The notes under the pieces are model-generated. The model was not told the origin of the DNA. It searched no databases and saw only the letters and a program-made list of their open reading frames with translations. The translations under genes and the position numbers were made by a program. This document shows, in pieces, positions 22,053 to 34,372 of a stretch of DNA of 64,000 nucleotides; the stretch's first letter is position 1; the number at the start of each line of letters is the position of its first letter. The stretch spans positions 1 through 64,000 of the forward strand of contig JACGCK010000168.1 of the NCBI GenBank assembly GCA_014925825.1. The letters run 5' to 3'. Source of the DNA: Pholiota molesta. Lineage: Eukaryota > Basidiomycota > Agaricomycetes > Agaricales > Strophariaceae.

Positions 22053-23995
22053 CTTCTCGTTATATAGCAGCCTAAAATGTAATCTCGAGGCATATCTATC
22101 CGAGAACAAGAAACGAGGCGCAAACGAGGCGCGCAGAGGACATGTTAAGGCATAAATTCCGAGGATGTACATGTAAAGTAAATCCGAAGCGTATAGGATA
22201 AACCAAAAATCATAGATTGAAGGCAACGTCGGGTACGCAGAAGCACCATACAAAATTTGTACGAAAGCCTCTACTCTTCTCCATGAAATTTACCGTCATT
22301 CATTTTGTTGGCAGCTGCGTCGGCTCTCATCATATCTCCGCTTCGACTTCTGTCCGTGCCTCATGTCAGCCTGCGCGCGGTGATTCTGCAAAATTCTAAA
22401 ATATTGTGCTTCCACGACAGTAAACGCTATATTTCTGAGGCCTAGCGTGCCATGCACTTCAGCGTGGAGGGAGTATAAACCTAAACTACAGCTTGCACGA
22501 TGGGAATTATTAATAGGGCAAAAGTGAATCTATGATACAAATAAAGAAAGCCATTATGTTAGTCCATGTCAATGTTAGTGCGGCGCAAGGTATGGTTCTC
22601 GAGTGATCGTCTCTACAGACACTGAAACAGGACATTTGCAGCGTTCATTTGGTGGTACCTTCACGACGCTGCAAAAACAGTTGTTCTAGCTTCAATATTC
22701 GCCACAACCTATGAATGTAAGACGACTTTATGAAAAAGTGCCATAATTATAAGGGGCAGATTTCGAAGATCATCCTTACTCTGAGTATTTGGCGACTCAG
22801 TATCTGGGCGTGATGTATGTATGTACCAGAAATACGAATTGCATTCTAACACCTTTTCCGGCATAGTGTAAGAGAGTGCAATAGCTTCGATTTCAAAAAA
22901 AACAGGATTCTCCGGAATGACATGGACGCGGTAGCGTCTATGAGTATAAATTTAACCCATCTCCATACGAGGGAAAGCGCATTGGGCTTCAGAGGTCTTC
23001 AGTTATAGTCGATTGACAGATCCTTCACCTAGTTTACAACTTTACATCGCCCACGAAAACCTCATTGATCGCCACATTGTCATCAATACTTACATCTCCT
23101 CTCCTTTCCTCGTCCTTTAACGCTCCCTCGTCAGTGTGTTTTTCCCATAATATTTCTGGGCGAGGCCGATCTTCCGCCATCGAATGACATCGTTGCAAGG
23201 TCAAGACTATCAAAATTAAATTTCCCTTCGGTTGTTTCAAGAATATAGAGGCGCTTTGGCTCCTATTCGGATGGTCGCACTGCTCAATGCTCACGTACAG
23301 TATGCTACACGCGCTAGACCAAAGACACCCGACTTCTGGTTGCCGTTGGAGAAAATTGTGAGCCCTTTCGCGTTCATTTTAGCAGGCCATGTGGTAGCAA
23401 ACGAATATTGAATGGGGGTTTGATCTTTATGTAACAGTAGACTCTGGGGGATAGTGAGAATACGACGAACCTTGCGAATCTGAATTGGCACTTCCGAGTG
23501 GGATTTTCGGTCGGGATACGACTAAAGGCGTCGGTTTCCGGGGGTATAGGCCTTGGTGGCATGTTGTGCCAAGCGCGAAAAGAATGCGGCCTTCGGTCTC
23601 GGACGTTGAAGAACGAGGAAAGCCATGTCAAGTATTTACTGACGGTTATGCAAAAGAAACAGAATAGTCTTGAGGATGGGCGCGTCGTCCGTCTTGTCTA
23701 AGTTGGCAATAGAGAGCAAATTTGGGCTATTCAATGTGCGTAGAATTCTGAAGGTCAATTGGGACAACAAACATAGACTTTCAATTACATCGTTTGATCG
23801 CACGAAGTTGGCCCGCTAATCAGGTGGAATTCATCTCTGTAGCATCTCAATCTGGTAAGCGGAACGCATGCTAGATTGACCCCTGTGGCTGACGATCAAG
23901 TAAAACGAGACTTTTGAAACCTAGGCCAAGTGAAAATCCACCCCAGACAACTGTTAGACTCGCTTCAACCTCGGACCTCCTGTCCATGGAACGGA
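22053..23995. other. Gene-poor stretch between AT-hook gene and BTB gene
   Basis: About 1.9 kb. Minus-strand frames at 23034-23294, 23291-23491 and 23374-23631 overlap and look partly protein-like (FATTWPAKMNAKGLTIFSNG), but I could not join them with in-phase introns. Otherwise nothing is seen. Confidence 0.4.
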
Positions 23996-24799
23996 ATGAC
24001 CACCGCACAGAAGGGTTTCCAACGAGACGATGATTTCTACTTCCAGAATGCCATTTTTCTGGTGAGTGATTGGTGTTCATTGTTTCCTATGATTGCATGG
24101 ATCGATGAATGACTGAATATGGGGCATATTAGGTCGAAGACCGACTCTTCAAAGTCCCAATTCTGAATTTCACATTAGAATCGGAGGTGTTTCAAGCGAT
24201 GTTTCAGCTACCTCAGGATCCCAAGGCCGTACCTGAGGGATCGACCGACGAACGACCAATCCGGCTGGAAGACGTGAAAAAGGATGATTTCAAGCATCTC
24301 CTTCGAGTGATGTATTCACGGTGAGTGACGAGCGCTGAGCGACAATTGTTCGTGGCCTCCCAGAATTAGAACATCTGCCTTTAGGTCCTTCACGGAGCAA
24401 GAGAATTTCGGGGAAAGAGAATGGGCATCCGTTCTCATCCTCGCGGAGCGCTGGGGAATGGAACGTTTACGGAACTTGGCCATCAACAACCTTACCCCAT
24501 ATTTTGCCACCGATCCACACAAATCGGTGGTCATGGGCCGCAGGTACAACGTCGTTGCTTGGCTAACGTCTGGAATCCACCTTTTAATATTGAGGAAGGG
24601 TCCGATGGAAGAAGACGATGCCAAAATTATTACGCCCTCTGCTGCCTTGAAGATATCTGCCCTTAGGGAATGGACCCTACAGTGGAAACTCGCCCATCGT
24701 GATTCGACGGAGTGGATTCTGAATCGACGCGAGATGCCTCCAACAAGAGATATCTTGGAGCGAATCCACGAACTATTCGATTTGCAGCCGCCTGAGTAA
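23996..24799 (+). CDS. BTB/POZ-domain protein (Agaricomycete type), copy 2
   Basis: Protein of 222 aa from three exons: 23996-24061, 24133-24320 and 24385-24799. DDDFYFQNAIFLVEDRLFKV and LESEVFQAMFQLP form the start of the BTB fold, with RPIRLEDVKKDDFKHLLRVM as the later helix. The C-terminal half (EREWASVLILAERWGMERLR, ALREWTLQWKL) is the helical extension usual in this fungal family. Start chosen at ATG 23996, which follows stops in the longer upstream frame only distantly; an upstream non-ATG extension is unlikely. Intron phases (0, 2) and positions match the BTB gene at 8188. Molecular role unknown; protein-protein adaptor is the family-level expectation. Confidence 0.82.
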
Positions 24800-25145
24800 G
24801 ACTCTGTATCTTCAATTTACTTGGAGCCAATACACCGCTACTGGTTGATTCTCGAAGGCAGTTGTGGTCAGGTTGTGGTAAAGAGTTGAGTGATGGCGTT
24901 GAATTTGAAGTCACGCGAAAACCGCGACGCGATGCTATACGATCACGTGCCTCGACGCGTCGGTGGTTCGAATGAGTATTCCCACGCCAAGTCTATTTAT
25001 GTGTACTCATCCAGAGTTCCGTTTCCCTCCAACCATCCATCTCAGCTACCGTCAGCTGTCACCAACTCGGCCTACACCACAGCAAGACCCCCACCTACAT
25101 ATACCACCACGCACAACATTAGTCCAACCGGATTGGACAATTTCG
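24800..25145. other. Promoter region of the sororin-like gene
   Basis: 346 bp with no gene. The frame of the next gene stays open upstream to 24963, but ATG 25146 is the best start. It contains a CACGTG-like box (gatcacgtgcct at about 24941). Confidence 0.4.
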
Positions 25146-26743
25146 ATGCCGAAAACCAGAAACGTAACCCGCGTGCAGTGGGATTCAGCGAATGCATCTC
25201 ATGCCAGTGCAACTAGGAGTCGCAAGGATAAGGAGAACGGATACGAGAGCGAGAAGGAGAATGGCTCCAGGCAAGTAAATCGCGCTACTCGATCACAGAC
25301 CACTCGCGGTCGAATGGGGATCCTTGGGGCACCTTTGGGCTCTGCCACTGCCACTGCCGGCCTGGGGCAACCGAAGGGAAGCAAATTATCTGGGGGTACG
25401 CCCACTAAGACCCAGACAGCCACCAAGGGGAAGGGGAAGCCCAAGGCCGCCCCCTTGAAGCGTAAGAAGATGCCTCTGCAGGACATCACTGCCCAATTCC
25501 TGCCCGCACCTGAGCCCGCCAATCGAGGGATAGACCACCAGAATCTTACTGAGGAGGAGCTCGCTGCAGTTCATGCAGAGCCCGCGAATATTATATCCAC
25601 TTTGGCTCCTGTAGAAGCACCTCTTACGAGCCGTCTGCCAGCGCCGAAATTTACATCCCCACTTCCTCCGTCGTCTCCACCCTCTCCGGTTCTTTCTTCC
25701 CCCATCCGTGTGGCACATGATCAACTCCCCAAGAGTCTATTCGCCGCCCCACCTGTCTCTCCAACCCAATCCCTTCCTCGAGAAACGTACGACCCTTGGC
25801 AGTCATTTGATGATGCGCATCCGGCAGCGCAGAGCAGCCCGCCTGCGCAGAATTCTTCCTCGGATCCGTTTGGCTTCGTCGCACTAGAGAGGAAGCTCAA
25901 AGCGGAACGGGAAACCTTCCTAGCGCAGTATCACGATCACGACGCTGATGCCGCGGGCGAGTATGATGAACTCGAACATGTTCTGGTAGCCGATACGTCA
26001 TCGCCCCGTCCCGTGCCTCGGCTAAGGCGCTCGCAACACGCCCACGACACCAATGAGCGCGAGGACAATGAGGACAACAACGTACCCTCCGATCCCGTCC
26101 TTCCCCCTGCTGTCCTTCCCCACGTACATTATGCCACTCCACCTAGCCCACATAAGGATAAGCAGAAACGACGCCGTCTGTCGCACGAAGGGCACGATAT
26201 TTTTAGCCCATGCGAATCGTCAATAGAGAGTTCGCCCTCTCCAACGAAGACATCGGCACGAAAGCGGTCGTTCCAGGACACTCGCGAGGACCCTCTCGAC
26301 GAATTTAACGATGAGCTGGAGCGTAGCCAGAACATAGACCTCGAGGAGGGCCAAGTTGGGAAGAAGACGCGTCGCACGACAACAGAGAACGATGCAGAGC
26401 CAGATGCCGTCCCAAGAAACCTGCGGCCGCGCGTAAAGAAGCCCAGTGGCAAAGACGCTGCAGAGAGCCCCCTGGGCGCGAAGCGAGCATCCACCGTCAA
26501 ACCCAGAGTCAGGAAAGCCGACGCAAAATCTCGCACAGTGGCTAAGAAAGAAAAAGTCGATGAGACTGGCCATGAAGAAGTCGAAGATCTTGAAGAGGTT
26601 TGTTTCGTCTTACCTAAAGTCAGGTCACGATTCTCACGGAATTTTGTTTTTAGAAATGGGAAAGAGAACGACAAGAGCGCGTTGAATACTTTGAGCGCGT
26701 AGACGATTACGAGGTCGAGGAAGAGAGTGTCTACGTCATCTGA
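25146..26743 (+). CDS. Candidate sororin-like cohesion regulator (disordered, KEN/FGF motifs)
   Basis: Two exons (25146-26597 and 26654-26743, phase 0 intron gtttgt..tag) give 513 aa. The protein is almost entirely disordered, rich in Ser/Pro/Lys, with many SP/TP sites (e.g. PPSSPPSPVLSSPIR). Visible motifs: two KEN boxes at residues 29-31 and 37-39 (DKENGYESEKENG), KKMPLQDIT at about 107-115, an FGF motif at 242-244 (SDPFGFVALERKLK), basic NLS-like runs (KQKRRR, KKTRR), and a short C-terminal block KWERERQERVEYFERVDDYE then VEEESVYVI. Known family facts: metazoan sororin/CDCA5 is an APC/C substrate with a KEN box, binds Pds5 through an FGF motif to oppose Wapl, and ends in a short Trp/acidic sororin domain. 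The matching order of motifs is the evidence; orthology is inference. Confidence 0.5.
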
Positions 26744-27343
26744 TCCTCTGCATCCGCGTTTCCATTTCTTATCAGGTTCGCTTTTTTGTGTATTATATCT
26801 TGGATTTCTTGGTCTGGATTCTTTTTTCTCTCGCTGTCGCTCTGAAAGCTGGTGTAGTTTTATATCCTATGCACAACCCTCCTCCCTATGTTTATGTCTC
26901 TTCATGACCTCCTGATTATTTCTATATTACATCGCCGTATTGGAAACCTATGATTTATCTTGGAAGCTTTAGAATTACACCTTGTATATTTACGCAGAAT
27001 TGATGATGTCCCAAGAACAAGTGAAATTTTGAGTGCCGAAGTGGACAAACTCTAATCGTATAAGTCCCAGCTTAGAGGTCAATCGTATTCTTGATCACCA
27101 CTGAATTCGAACTAGGTATAGTGGTACATATAAATTTACTATAAAGGCAGTGTATATATTCAAACTGGTACAAAAGATGTAAATCTATCCACCCTCCGAG
27201 TCTATGTGATATGAATACAGGTCGTAGAAATAGATAAATATATATACAAGTCTATTTCGATGACTGCAAGACCAAACCTAGAAGGATTCTATCAGGACTG
27301 CGTACCATCAGCAATTGAACGCTTGAAGGATAGAAGTCGAAAT
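26744..27343. other. Convergent intergenic region
   Basis: 600 bp between two genes that end toward each other. T-rich at 26760-26900, AT-rich after. No gene or repeat seen; it holds both 3' UTRs. Confidence 0.5.
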
Positions 27344-29853
27344 TCAAAATCGCCCACCTTTGAAACTTGGGCTAGGAACACTTGCCGGCGATTTACCATC
27401 TAAACCAACCGCAACGCTCTCATTCCTCCCCGATTCAAACTGGGTTTCCACCCATCGAACATGCGGCTTCATCTCCTCATACACGCACGCGGCACCACGC
27501 TTTCGCAGCACTTTCTCCAAGCCCACTTCTGGCCGCGAAAGGATTAGGAACTTGACATGCGCGGGGAGCGCACGGATGCCCTTCCCTGCCATCCACTCCG
27601 CAAACGCTTCGACTACCCCCGTCTGCGCCTGCGCCAGACCGTCGATGATGAACACCATGGGCGGAAGCGGGTTCCACGCGCCCCCCGTTGGGAGACGGCT
27701 AGCGACGAAGGCGTGTACTGGCAAAACGAAGAGCGTTTCGAAGCGCCTCTCCAGCGTCTGCTGTACCGCGCCAGTATTCTTTGCGAACGCATCAGAGATG
27801 AAGGTGGCTAGGCCCGGCTCGACGGTCGTTGCTTGGTGGATGAGCGTGAGCGGCAGCGCATCAAGGAGCGAGGCCAGACTTGAGCTGGCGTCGCCTTTGG
27901 AGGGAAAAGCCGTAGACCGTTGGTCGAATGTGAAGTATCCACCGAGCGACCCCATCTCAGCAAGCCAGTGCGAGACGCGTGCCGCGAGCTGTGTCTTACC
28001 ACTCCCCGCTGCGCCTGTGATGCACATTATATTATTCTCCCTGGGCTTGAAATAGTGCCCGTCGGATGGAGGAAATTTCGAATGACGGAATGACGGAGAG
28101 AATGTCCACTCTCCTATCAGTCGCATTAAAGTCGAGTGACTCTCAGAATATGTACCATACACTTTGGGGAGTGTCATAGGCAGCATGTTGAGTTTGGGTA
28201 AATCTGGATTTGCGACTAAGGACATTTCCAGATATTGTAAGTCAATTTGACAGAAAGCATTATATGAAGAAAGAAAAAAGTACATACCCATGAAAGATGG
28301 ACATCGTACTCTTCTTGACTTCTTGTTCAAGAGTGGGTCTGGTTTTGTTAAATCTTTACCAAGGATGAATTGCTCGCATTCTTCGAAATACCGCAGCCAG
28401 GCTGTGATCTTGAATTCAAACTTGTCTCGCTCGTAGGCTATGACATACAAAAAGGATATTAAGATATAGAGGACTGGTCAATAAGCAATTTGCGCGTCGA
28501 ATATTTCGCTCACCATTTTCCATACTCAAGAATTTCCCAACCGATTCTAAGGCCTTAATTGCGCCACAAAGCATCTCACGCATCAAAGTCGCCGCACCTT
28601 CACTTGTCTTCTCAAGCTGTCGTGTTGACAGATTCTGATAAGGTCCCAAAGCACCATTCAGCGCTTTGATGCATGCCACAGTATTTTTATTGATGTTCCG
28701 AATGGCAGGATTAGCAATAGTCTGTCAGAGTTGGGCATGATAAGGTAAAGTGTCAGAGTTAATGTGATTGTGTGTACATACCTTGCGCACACCCTCTACT
28801 ACGCCTAGCATAATGTCAAGCAAAGAGACAAACTATTCAAAAGGTTAGGTTAGCCTCTTAGTTCTCCCGTAGAGGAAGGCAGCTCAAATGACCCACCATG
28901 GATTCATCCAACTGATAGAGTTTCCTCAGCCCAGTAACCTTTTCCGCGATCTCGCGTAACTCCACGAGTGCTTCCCCTTGGCATCGTTCCACGAAACGTT
29001 GAAAATCCGCAGCAGTGAGCGTGTGATTGCGGTCCTTGGCAGCCGTCTCGCGGATGCTTATACTCAATGTGGTAATTCTAAATTCGGGGAAAGTGGGCGA
29101 CTTTGAAGGAGTGAGCGACATCCTCAGTCGAGTTGGCGAGGATGGCAATTTGAACCCTACTGGAGCGGATACGGCTCTTCTGTGCTGCTTCACTGACTCA
29201 GTTGGTGAAGTTGGTGATTGTAGAGGATGGTAGACGGGTGCTGTCGGCTTGATAACCAGCTCGACATCTATGAGAATAAAATGAGTTTGTGTGCAAACGG
29301 TGTCTCAGGCGAGGATGCTCACATGCACCGCGCTCCTCGCCGGCCTCTTTCTGCATCTTCATCAAGTCGCTTATGGCGTATGTCTCTGACCTTCCCAGTA
29401 CGGTCTTGTTCCAGAGCATGTGGCTCCGCACCTCAAAGCGTATTTTCGACGAATCCTTCAGGTCGATGCTGCACGTTTTGTCAGGCACAATAAAATAGCG
29501 TCGTTCTGTCAATATTGCTCACATTGGCAGATTCTCTTCCCATACAATAGAGGCACCGCTCTTTTTATATTCTGTCGCGAATGATTCACGTGTTTCAAGA
29601 TTTTCCAGTTGTACGAACGTTGAAGCAACGGGCTGCCATCCGGATGGGGCCAGGCCACGAACACCAGCAACTATGAGCTCGTGAGTTGAGCTGAAATGAT
29701 TCCCGGGATGACGTGCATACTATGAAACGAAATTTTCTTTCGTTCTTCGAATCCGAGTTTTCTATGAAAGAGACAGCAGAGTGAGAATCCTGATGGAGAC
29801 TAGCATGGTCATACATACACAGGAGATGCTCTCCTATTCTCCAAGTCAACCAT
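27344..29853 (-). CDS. C2-NACHT STAND-type NTPase without C-terminal repeats
   Basis: ATG 29853 to stop 27344, about ten exons. Order: N-terminal C2-like domain (STHELIVAGVRGLAPSGWQP, FVQLENLETRESFATEYKKS, VWEENLPM, then IDLKDSSKIRFEVRSHML), a Pro/Ser linker, a helical middle (FQRFVERCQGEALVELREIA; RQLEKTSEGAATLMREML), and a NACHT P-loop domain with Walker A GAAGSGKTQLAARVSHW, Walker B MVFIIDGLAQAQTG and a sensor-like FLILSRPE. NACHT proteins are signal-transducing ATPases; in mushrooms they include innate-immunity and heterokaryon-incompatibility-like receptors, and C2 domains bind membranes or Ca2+. Odd: the protein ends about 60 residues after the sensor strand (SVPSPSFKGGRF), with none of the usual WD40, ankyrin or TPR repeats. 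No further open frame follows downstream. Confidence 0.8.
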
Positions 29854-31187
29854 GTTGAGACCAGTTAACTTCGTTGTCAAATGGATAGGTCGTCAACGAC
29901 CAAGCAAATGTGATTGCAAGTGGATGCAGGACCGTTAGATGAAAGCCAAGTGTTTTTGAGTCCTAACGCCACCACCGCCCGAATGAAATGAAATGAAAGT
30001 CTTCGGTAAGTGCTTGACTCGTAGAAGAGTTTTGTAACTGGAATCAGCGGCTCACCTTGTCGATAATAGGAACGCAGAGCAAGCGGCTGAGGTCAATCCG
30101 CTGCGTTACTTATACTGTGTCGAGATTGGTGCTCTGCGTGGGAGAAGGCTGTCAAAGGTCACTGCTGTGGCTCGTTGCGTTTATGTATATGAAGCTGCAA
30201 TGCACGAACCATGGTATCATCGTATGGCGACAGATATCAGATTCAAATACACGCGGTAAGCAGGACGTCCAGAAACGTGTATATTTACACACCTTTGATG
30301 TGCACCAAATGAACCTCCCTTGCCGTTTGCGAGTGCGCGGCCGGATTTTCGACGAGGCAGTGCTTGTCAAAGCGGAATGATTCTCGGAATAGACAACACC
30401 CAGTCCGGCCTGAACCTGGCCTTCCAGCTGACCCCTCGACGATAACGATGGTTTCTGATCGATGCGCGTCTTGTAGGCATGGACTAGGAAGAGTCTCTCG
30501 GTGTAAAACCGCGATCATGTTGACTGTTGTTTCCGAATACCCGTCAAGGTCAAGCGCGCGTGGCGATCAGGGGTCCGTATATTTTGGAGTCATTCAATCC
30601 CAAGGAGGACAAAGATCTGACAAAGATGCGTTGAAATTTCCATTGGTGTGCTATTTATCCCAGAGAATAATTGACGCATGTGGTTATTCTCTTGGCTTGC
30701 ACTAAGATAGGCAATGTAACTCAGTAACGATACCTGATTCAAACTGAAGATGAAGAGAATTCAGAATGGATTCCGTATGAGAGAATTGAGAGAGATTGGC
30801 CGCCTTTGTAGAAAGACATTTGGTTGGGTCAGAGTGGGTCAGAGCAAGCCAAGAGCAAGTTGCCCATAAATTATTAAAAACGTAAATTCCCGCGATCAAC
30901 CAGGCATCAATGCAACATCCAGTCAGAAATATTCAACCCCGCTTGGAGCTTGAGTGTGAGCGCTTGAAGGCGCTTGAGCGCTCAAGTCCTGAAAAAGAAT
31001 GTTAATATGAGACTTGAAATGGATTTAATGCGCTCGAGACATAATTTGTCGATAGTATGTACACAGTCCCAACGGCGTGGCAGATCTACCATTGCAATCT
31101 ACATGAGATAAGGATCAAGGTCCTGAACGAGAAAAGCAAACTGAGTAAAAAGGGCGAAAAAAATAGGCCGGCCAAGATGCCCTGGTC
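29854..31187. other. Intergenic with a GCTTGAGC palindrome tract
   Basis: 1.3 kb, no supportable gene. At about 30947-30988 lies a tract of gagcgcttgaag/gcgcttgagcgctcaag units, partly palindromic, like those near 15963 and 52217. A short run of gaaat units (gaatgaaatgaaatgaaa) sits at about 29981. Confidence 0.5.
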
Positions 31188-33545
31188 TTAAGCTTGCAAG
31201 CCCTGCTCATCGTAGATGTAATCCGTGTATACCGGAACCCACACCTTCTCGCCTGCCCTCTCTCGGACGTCATCCTTAGACCACCCAGACTCACCCTTCA
31301 GCCATCTTTCACCTGCGCTACCTTCCTCGATCGCCTGCTCAGCGACGCCGACGGCAACTTCAAAGTTGACTTTCGGGGAGTCCCCGAAGTCCGGCAGAAG
31401 GGCAGCGCCGGTGTAGCGCCCATCTATATCATTCAAGGCAGGTGAGAGGGACGCGAGACGCCGGGCACCAGCAATGAGCATGGTGTCAGTGACGCAGCGC
31501 GACTGAGCGAGGATGGCCCCGAATCCAAGGCCTGGATAAATGAGTGCATTGTTACATTCCGCGATTCTAGCAGAAGAAAGGGTCGTTCAAAAAAGAGGGA
31601 TAAAATATGGCAGTTTTAAAGGACTCACTGAAATTCTATCTCTTTCCCATCGACCTTGTATTTCACGCTCTCGAATGGACTGCCTGTAGCAATCAAAGCA
31701 CGCCCGTCCGTCCACTTGATTAGGTCTTCAGGGGTGGCCTCTACCAGTCTACTCGGGTTCGAGAGAGGGAGTATAATCGGATGCTCCCCATCCTGCAAGC
31801 CTTCTGCCATGGCCACAATGACATCCTTGGTGAATGCTCCGGCCGCGGTCGAACAGCCAATCAAGATAGTCGGCCGCACGCGCTTGACCACGTCCAGAAG
31901 CGAAACATGTTTCTTCGACCCTTCTTCTGAACCTCGAGCACTCTCGTTATTCGATACTTCCCATCCCTCGCCGGCTGGCCTGAAGAACGCGCGTCGCATT
32001 TCATTTCCAGACAGATCATCATCCTTTCCTTGCTCGTATAGCAGACCTTCGCGGTCGACAAGCCAAAATTGACGGTTCGCTTTCTCTTCATCGAGTCCAT
32101 CTTCTGACACCATCGCGTCACGCAACTGGACAGTGATGCCCATCCCTGCTGAGCCTGCACCAAAGATTACGAAACGTTGATCTGCAAGTCGATTCCTGAC
32201 AGATTTATGGTTGATATCGCTATCCAACGCCTCTGCGCGACCATGACTGGATATCCGGATGGCAGACATGATGCAGGCAAGAGTTACAGCACCCGTTCCT
32301 TGTCTGTAATGAAGAAGGGAATTGGTTTCACAGCTTGGGGAAGGCACCTTGAGAAAGGGACTTACATGTCATCGTTGAAGACCGCATGCGTATCGTGGTA
32401 GCGATTTAAGAGACGATGGGCGTTCGTAACGCCAAAATCTTCGAAATGAAGTAGACTATGCGGATAATACTTTCGTACGAGCTGAACGAACCTATCAAAT
32501 GTAAAGATCTGTTGGAATTGGTCCAGCGAGAATTAGTAAGTGACGTACTTGTCCACAAACTTGTCATATGCTTCCCCTCGAACACGCTTCTCGGCCCATC
32601 CCTATCACAAAGTATTGAGGATCCAAAGATCCCAGAGCAACTATGGAGCTGTCTGTACGTACAACGTAAAGAGGATCTTTCAAGAGATTTTCGTTGTTTG
32701 TTCCTACATCGAGTGTGACTGCAAGAGACCTTGAGGGATCCAAGCCGCCAATAAGACTGAGAATGCGCTGAGGTCAATAACAATTTCTTGAGAATAATTT
32801 TGGGATACCTACGTGTAAATTGCCGACTTGGCTGTGGAGATCTGTCATGCGTAATGAGTAACATGTACTATATGCGATGGTTAGGATAAAAGCTCATACA
32901 CCAATTCCCTATCGCAATAGGCGTTAAATGACGTCATTGATAGCGAGGCCTATAGCACGTACCCCGACACCTTGATCACCAATACCCAGAATGGCCTCTG
33001 CGTCAGTGACCACGATTAAGTCTATCTCTTTTCCTCGCGTTTGTTCGATGAATGCTTCTTCCATCATATCTTGATCTGGGAATGCAAGGAACAACCCTTC
33101 GCTCCGTCTGAAGAGATGAGAGTAGTTTGAAATCGCTTCCGCCTGTTGATTGTTGGCTTTAGCATTCTTCAATCTAGTCGAGCCACCACGCATATCAATT
33201 ACTCACCTCCGTAGGGGTATATATGATGGGAATAAGTTCCTTCAAGTGCCTCGCCAGCAAGGAATAATACAACGTCCAGTTCTGGTCTTTCAAACTCTGC
33301 AAGAAAGTGTTCTTCCGAATCGGCAAATCGCGCTGCTGGAGCTGACCATACGCTCTGACGCATTGCTCGTCCAGCGTGTTGACTCTGGACGGCAGACGTC
33401 CTTCGAGGCCGAAAGCTTCACGTTCTGCGGGAGGAAAGCCCATGCCTTTGTTAAAGCGGGGCGATGTCAAGAGTGTGTGCCCTTTCAACGCGATACGCTG
33501 AGAGCCGATGAGATGGGCGGGCTTGTGTGAATGGAGGACGTTCAT
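31188..33545 (-). CDS. NAD-type malic enzyme
   Basis: Oxidative decarboxylation of malate to pyruvate and CO2 with NAD(P)+. Minus-strand gene from ATG 33545 to the stop at 31188, in about seven exons. N-terminal domain: RFNKGMGFPPAEREAFGLEG, then LKELIPIIYTPTE with the conserved Tyr, and EAISNYSHLFRRSEGLFLAF. Active-site region: DLIVVTDAEAILGIGDQGVG (Asp/Lys motif), RYHDTHAVFNDD joined across an intron to IQGTGAVTLA. NAD-binding Rossmann motif VIFGAGSAGMGI; later PTILIGCSTAAGAFTKDVI and PIILPLSNPSRLVEATPED. C-terminus ends YDEQGLQA. Length fits the roughly 550-600 aa family. No obvious mitochondrial presequence precedes the first Met, but an upstream exon cannot be excluded, so compartment is open. 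Confidence 0.93.
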
Positions 33546-34372
33546 TGTCGAGAGGTAGGTGATAGTGGGACGTCGTTATCTCACTGGATATGGGTAGGTC
33601 TATTTTGAACACTGAACTGCACCTCCGATCCGGTCATGTGGGCCCACGCCGTTGCCTGAACAAGTCTGCGCAAAGGAAAGGTGAAATCAGCATAAAAGAC
33701 GTTAGAAAGAATTCATGACATACGATGGTGCGTAGCTTGATATTTGAACCTGGTAGCTGGAACGGTGGAGCGATAGGCTTATAATTGTCGGCTTGACATG
33801 CGATTCAGAACCTAAATAAAAGGATCTGAGAAATCCACGCTGGTGGCTCCGAACTACTTTGCTAATCCGGAAGTGGGAACGTCGCAATGTTAAACGTTTG
33901 AATCTTCTACTGATTCGCTGCTGAGAGCTTCATTGCCAGCAAATTAAAAGCTTCAGTAAAGCCAGAGCCTTGGTCCGGGTTTCAAAGCATTTATGAAGAT
34001 CATTGCAATGTTGTTGCAATGGGACCCAAAATCGATGTGATATTAGGGGAAAATTCCTCGTTCTTGTTTCCAAAGACTTAGAAGCAGAGTTTGAAGTTGG
34101 TTTGAGGCAATGAAAGGGAGAACACAAGGTGAATATGAAGGTTTTTCTGCGACTGCGAATCCAAGTTTGCATTTGTTAGTCACGTGATTCAAACATTCGT
34201 GGCAGCGTCGCTCCGCTCGCCACAACTCTTCAGAGCCCTCACTTCCCGCAGATATATCCCCACCCGTCTCGCACCGAGCGGCAAGAAAAGCGACGGGCTT
34301 CCATTAACTGGCGCACCAACGACAAACCGACGCCGAAGAGCCGAAGAGCGACCTCTCGCACAATGTTTTCGC
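33546..34372. other. Divergent promoter region
   Basis: 827 bp between the malic enzyme (minus) and the VIP36-like lectin (plus), which diverge from here and may share control elements. No gene supported; a CACGTG box (gtcacgtgat) sits at about 34179. Confidence 0.5.

Noticed and set aside
23034..23631. Chain of three minus-strand frames that look partly protein-like
   Set aside because: Could not be joined by in-phase GT..AG introns of normal size; possibly a remnant, but no family is visible.
26129..26674. 181-codon minus-strand frame opposite the sororin-like gene
   Set aside because: Ser/Arg/Phe-rich shadow of the GC-rich coding strand; the plus-strand gene explains it.
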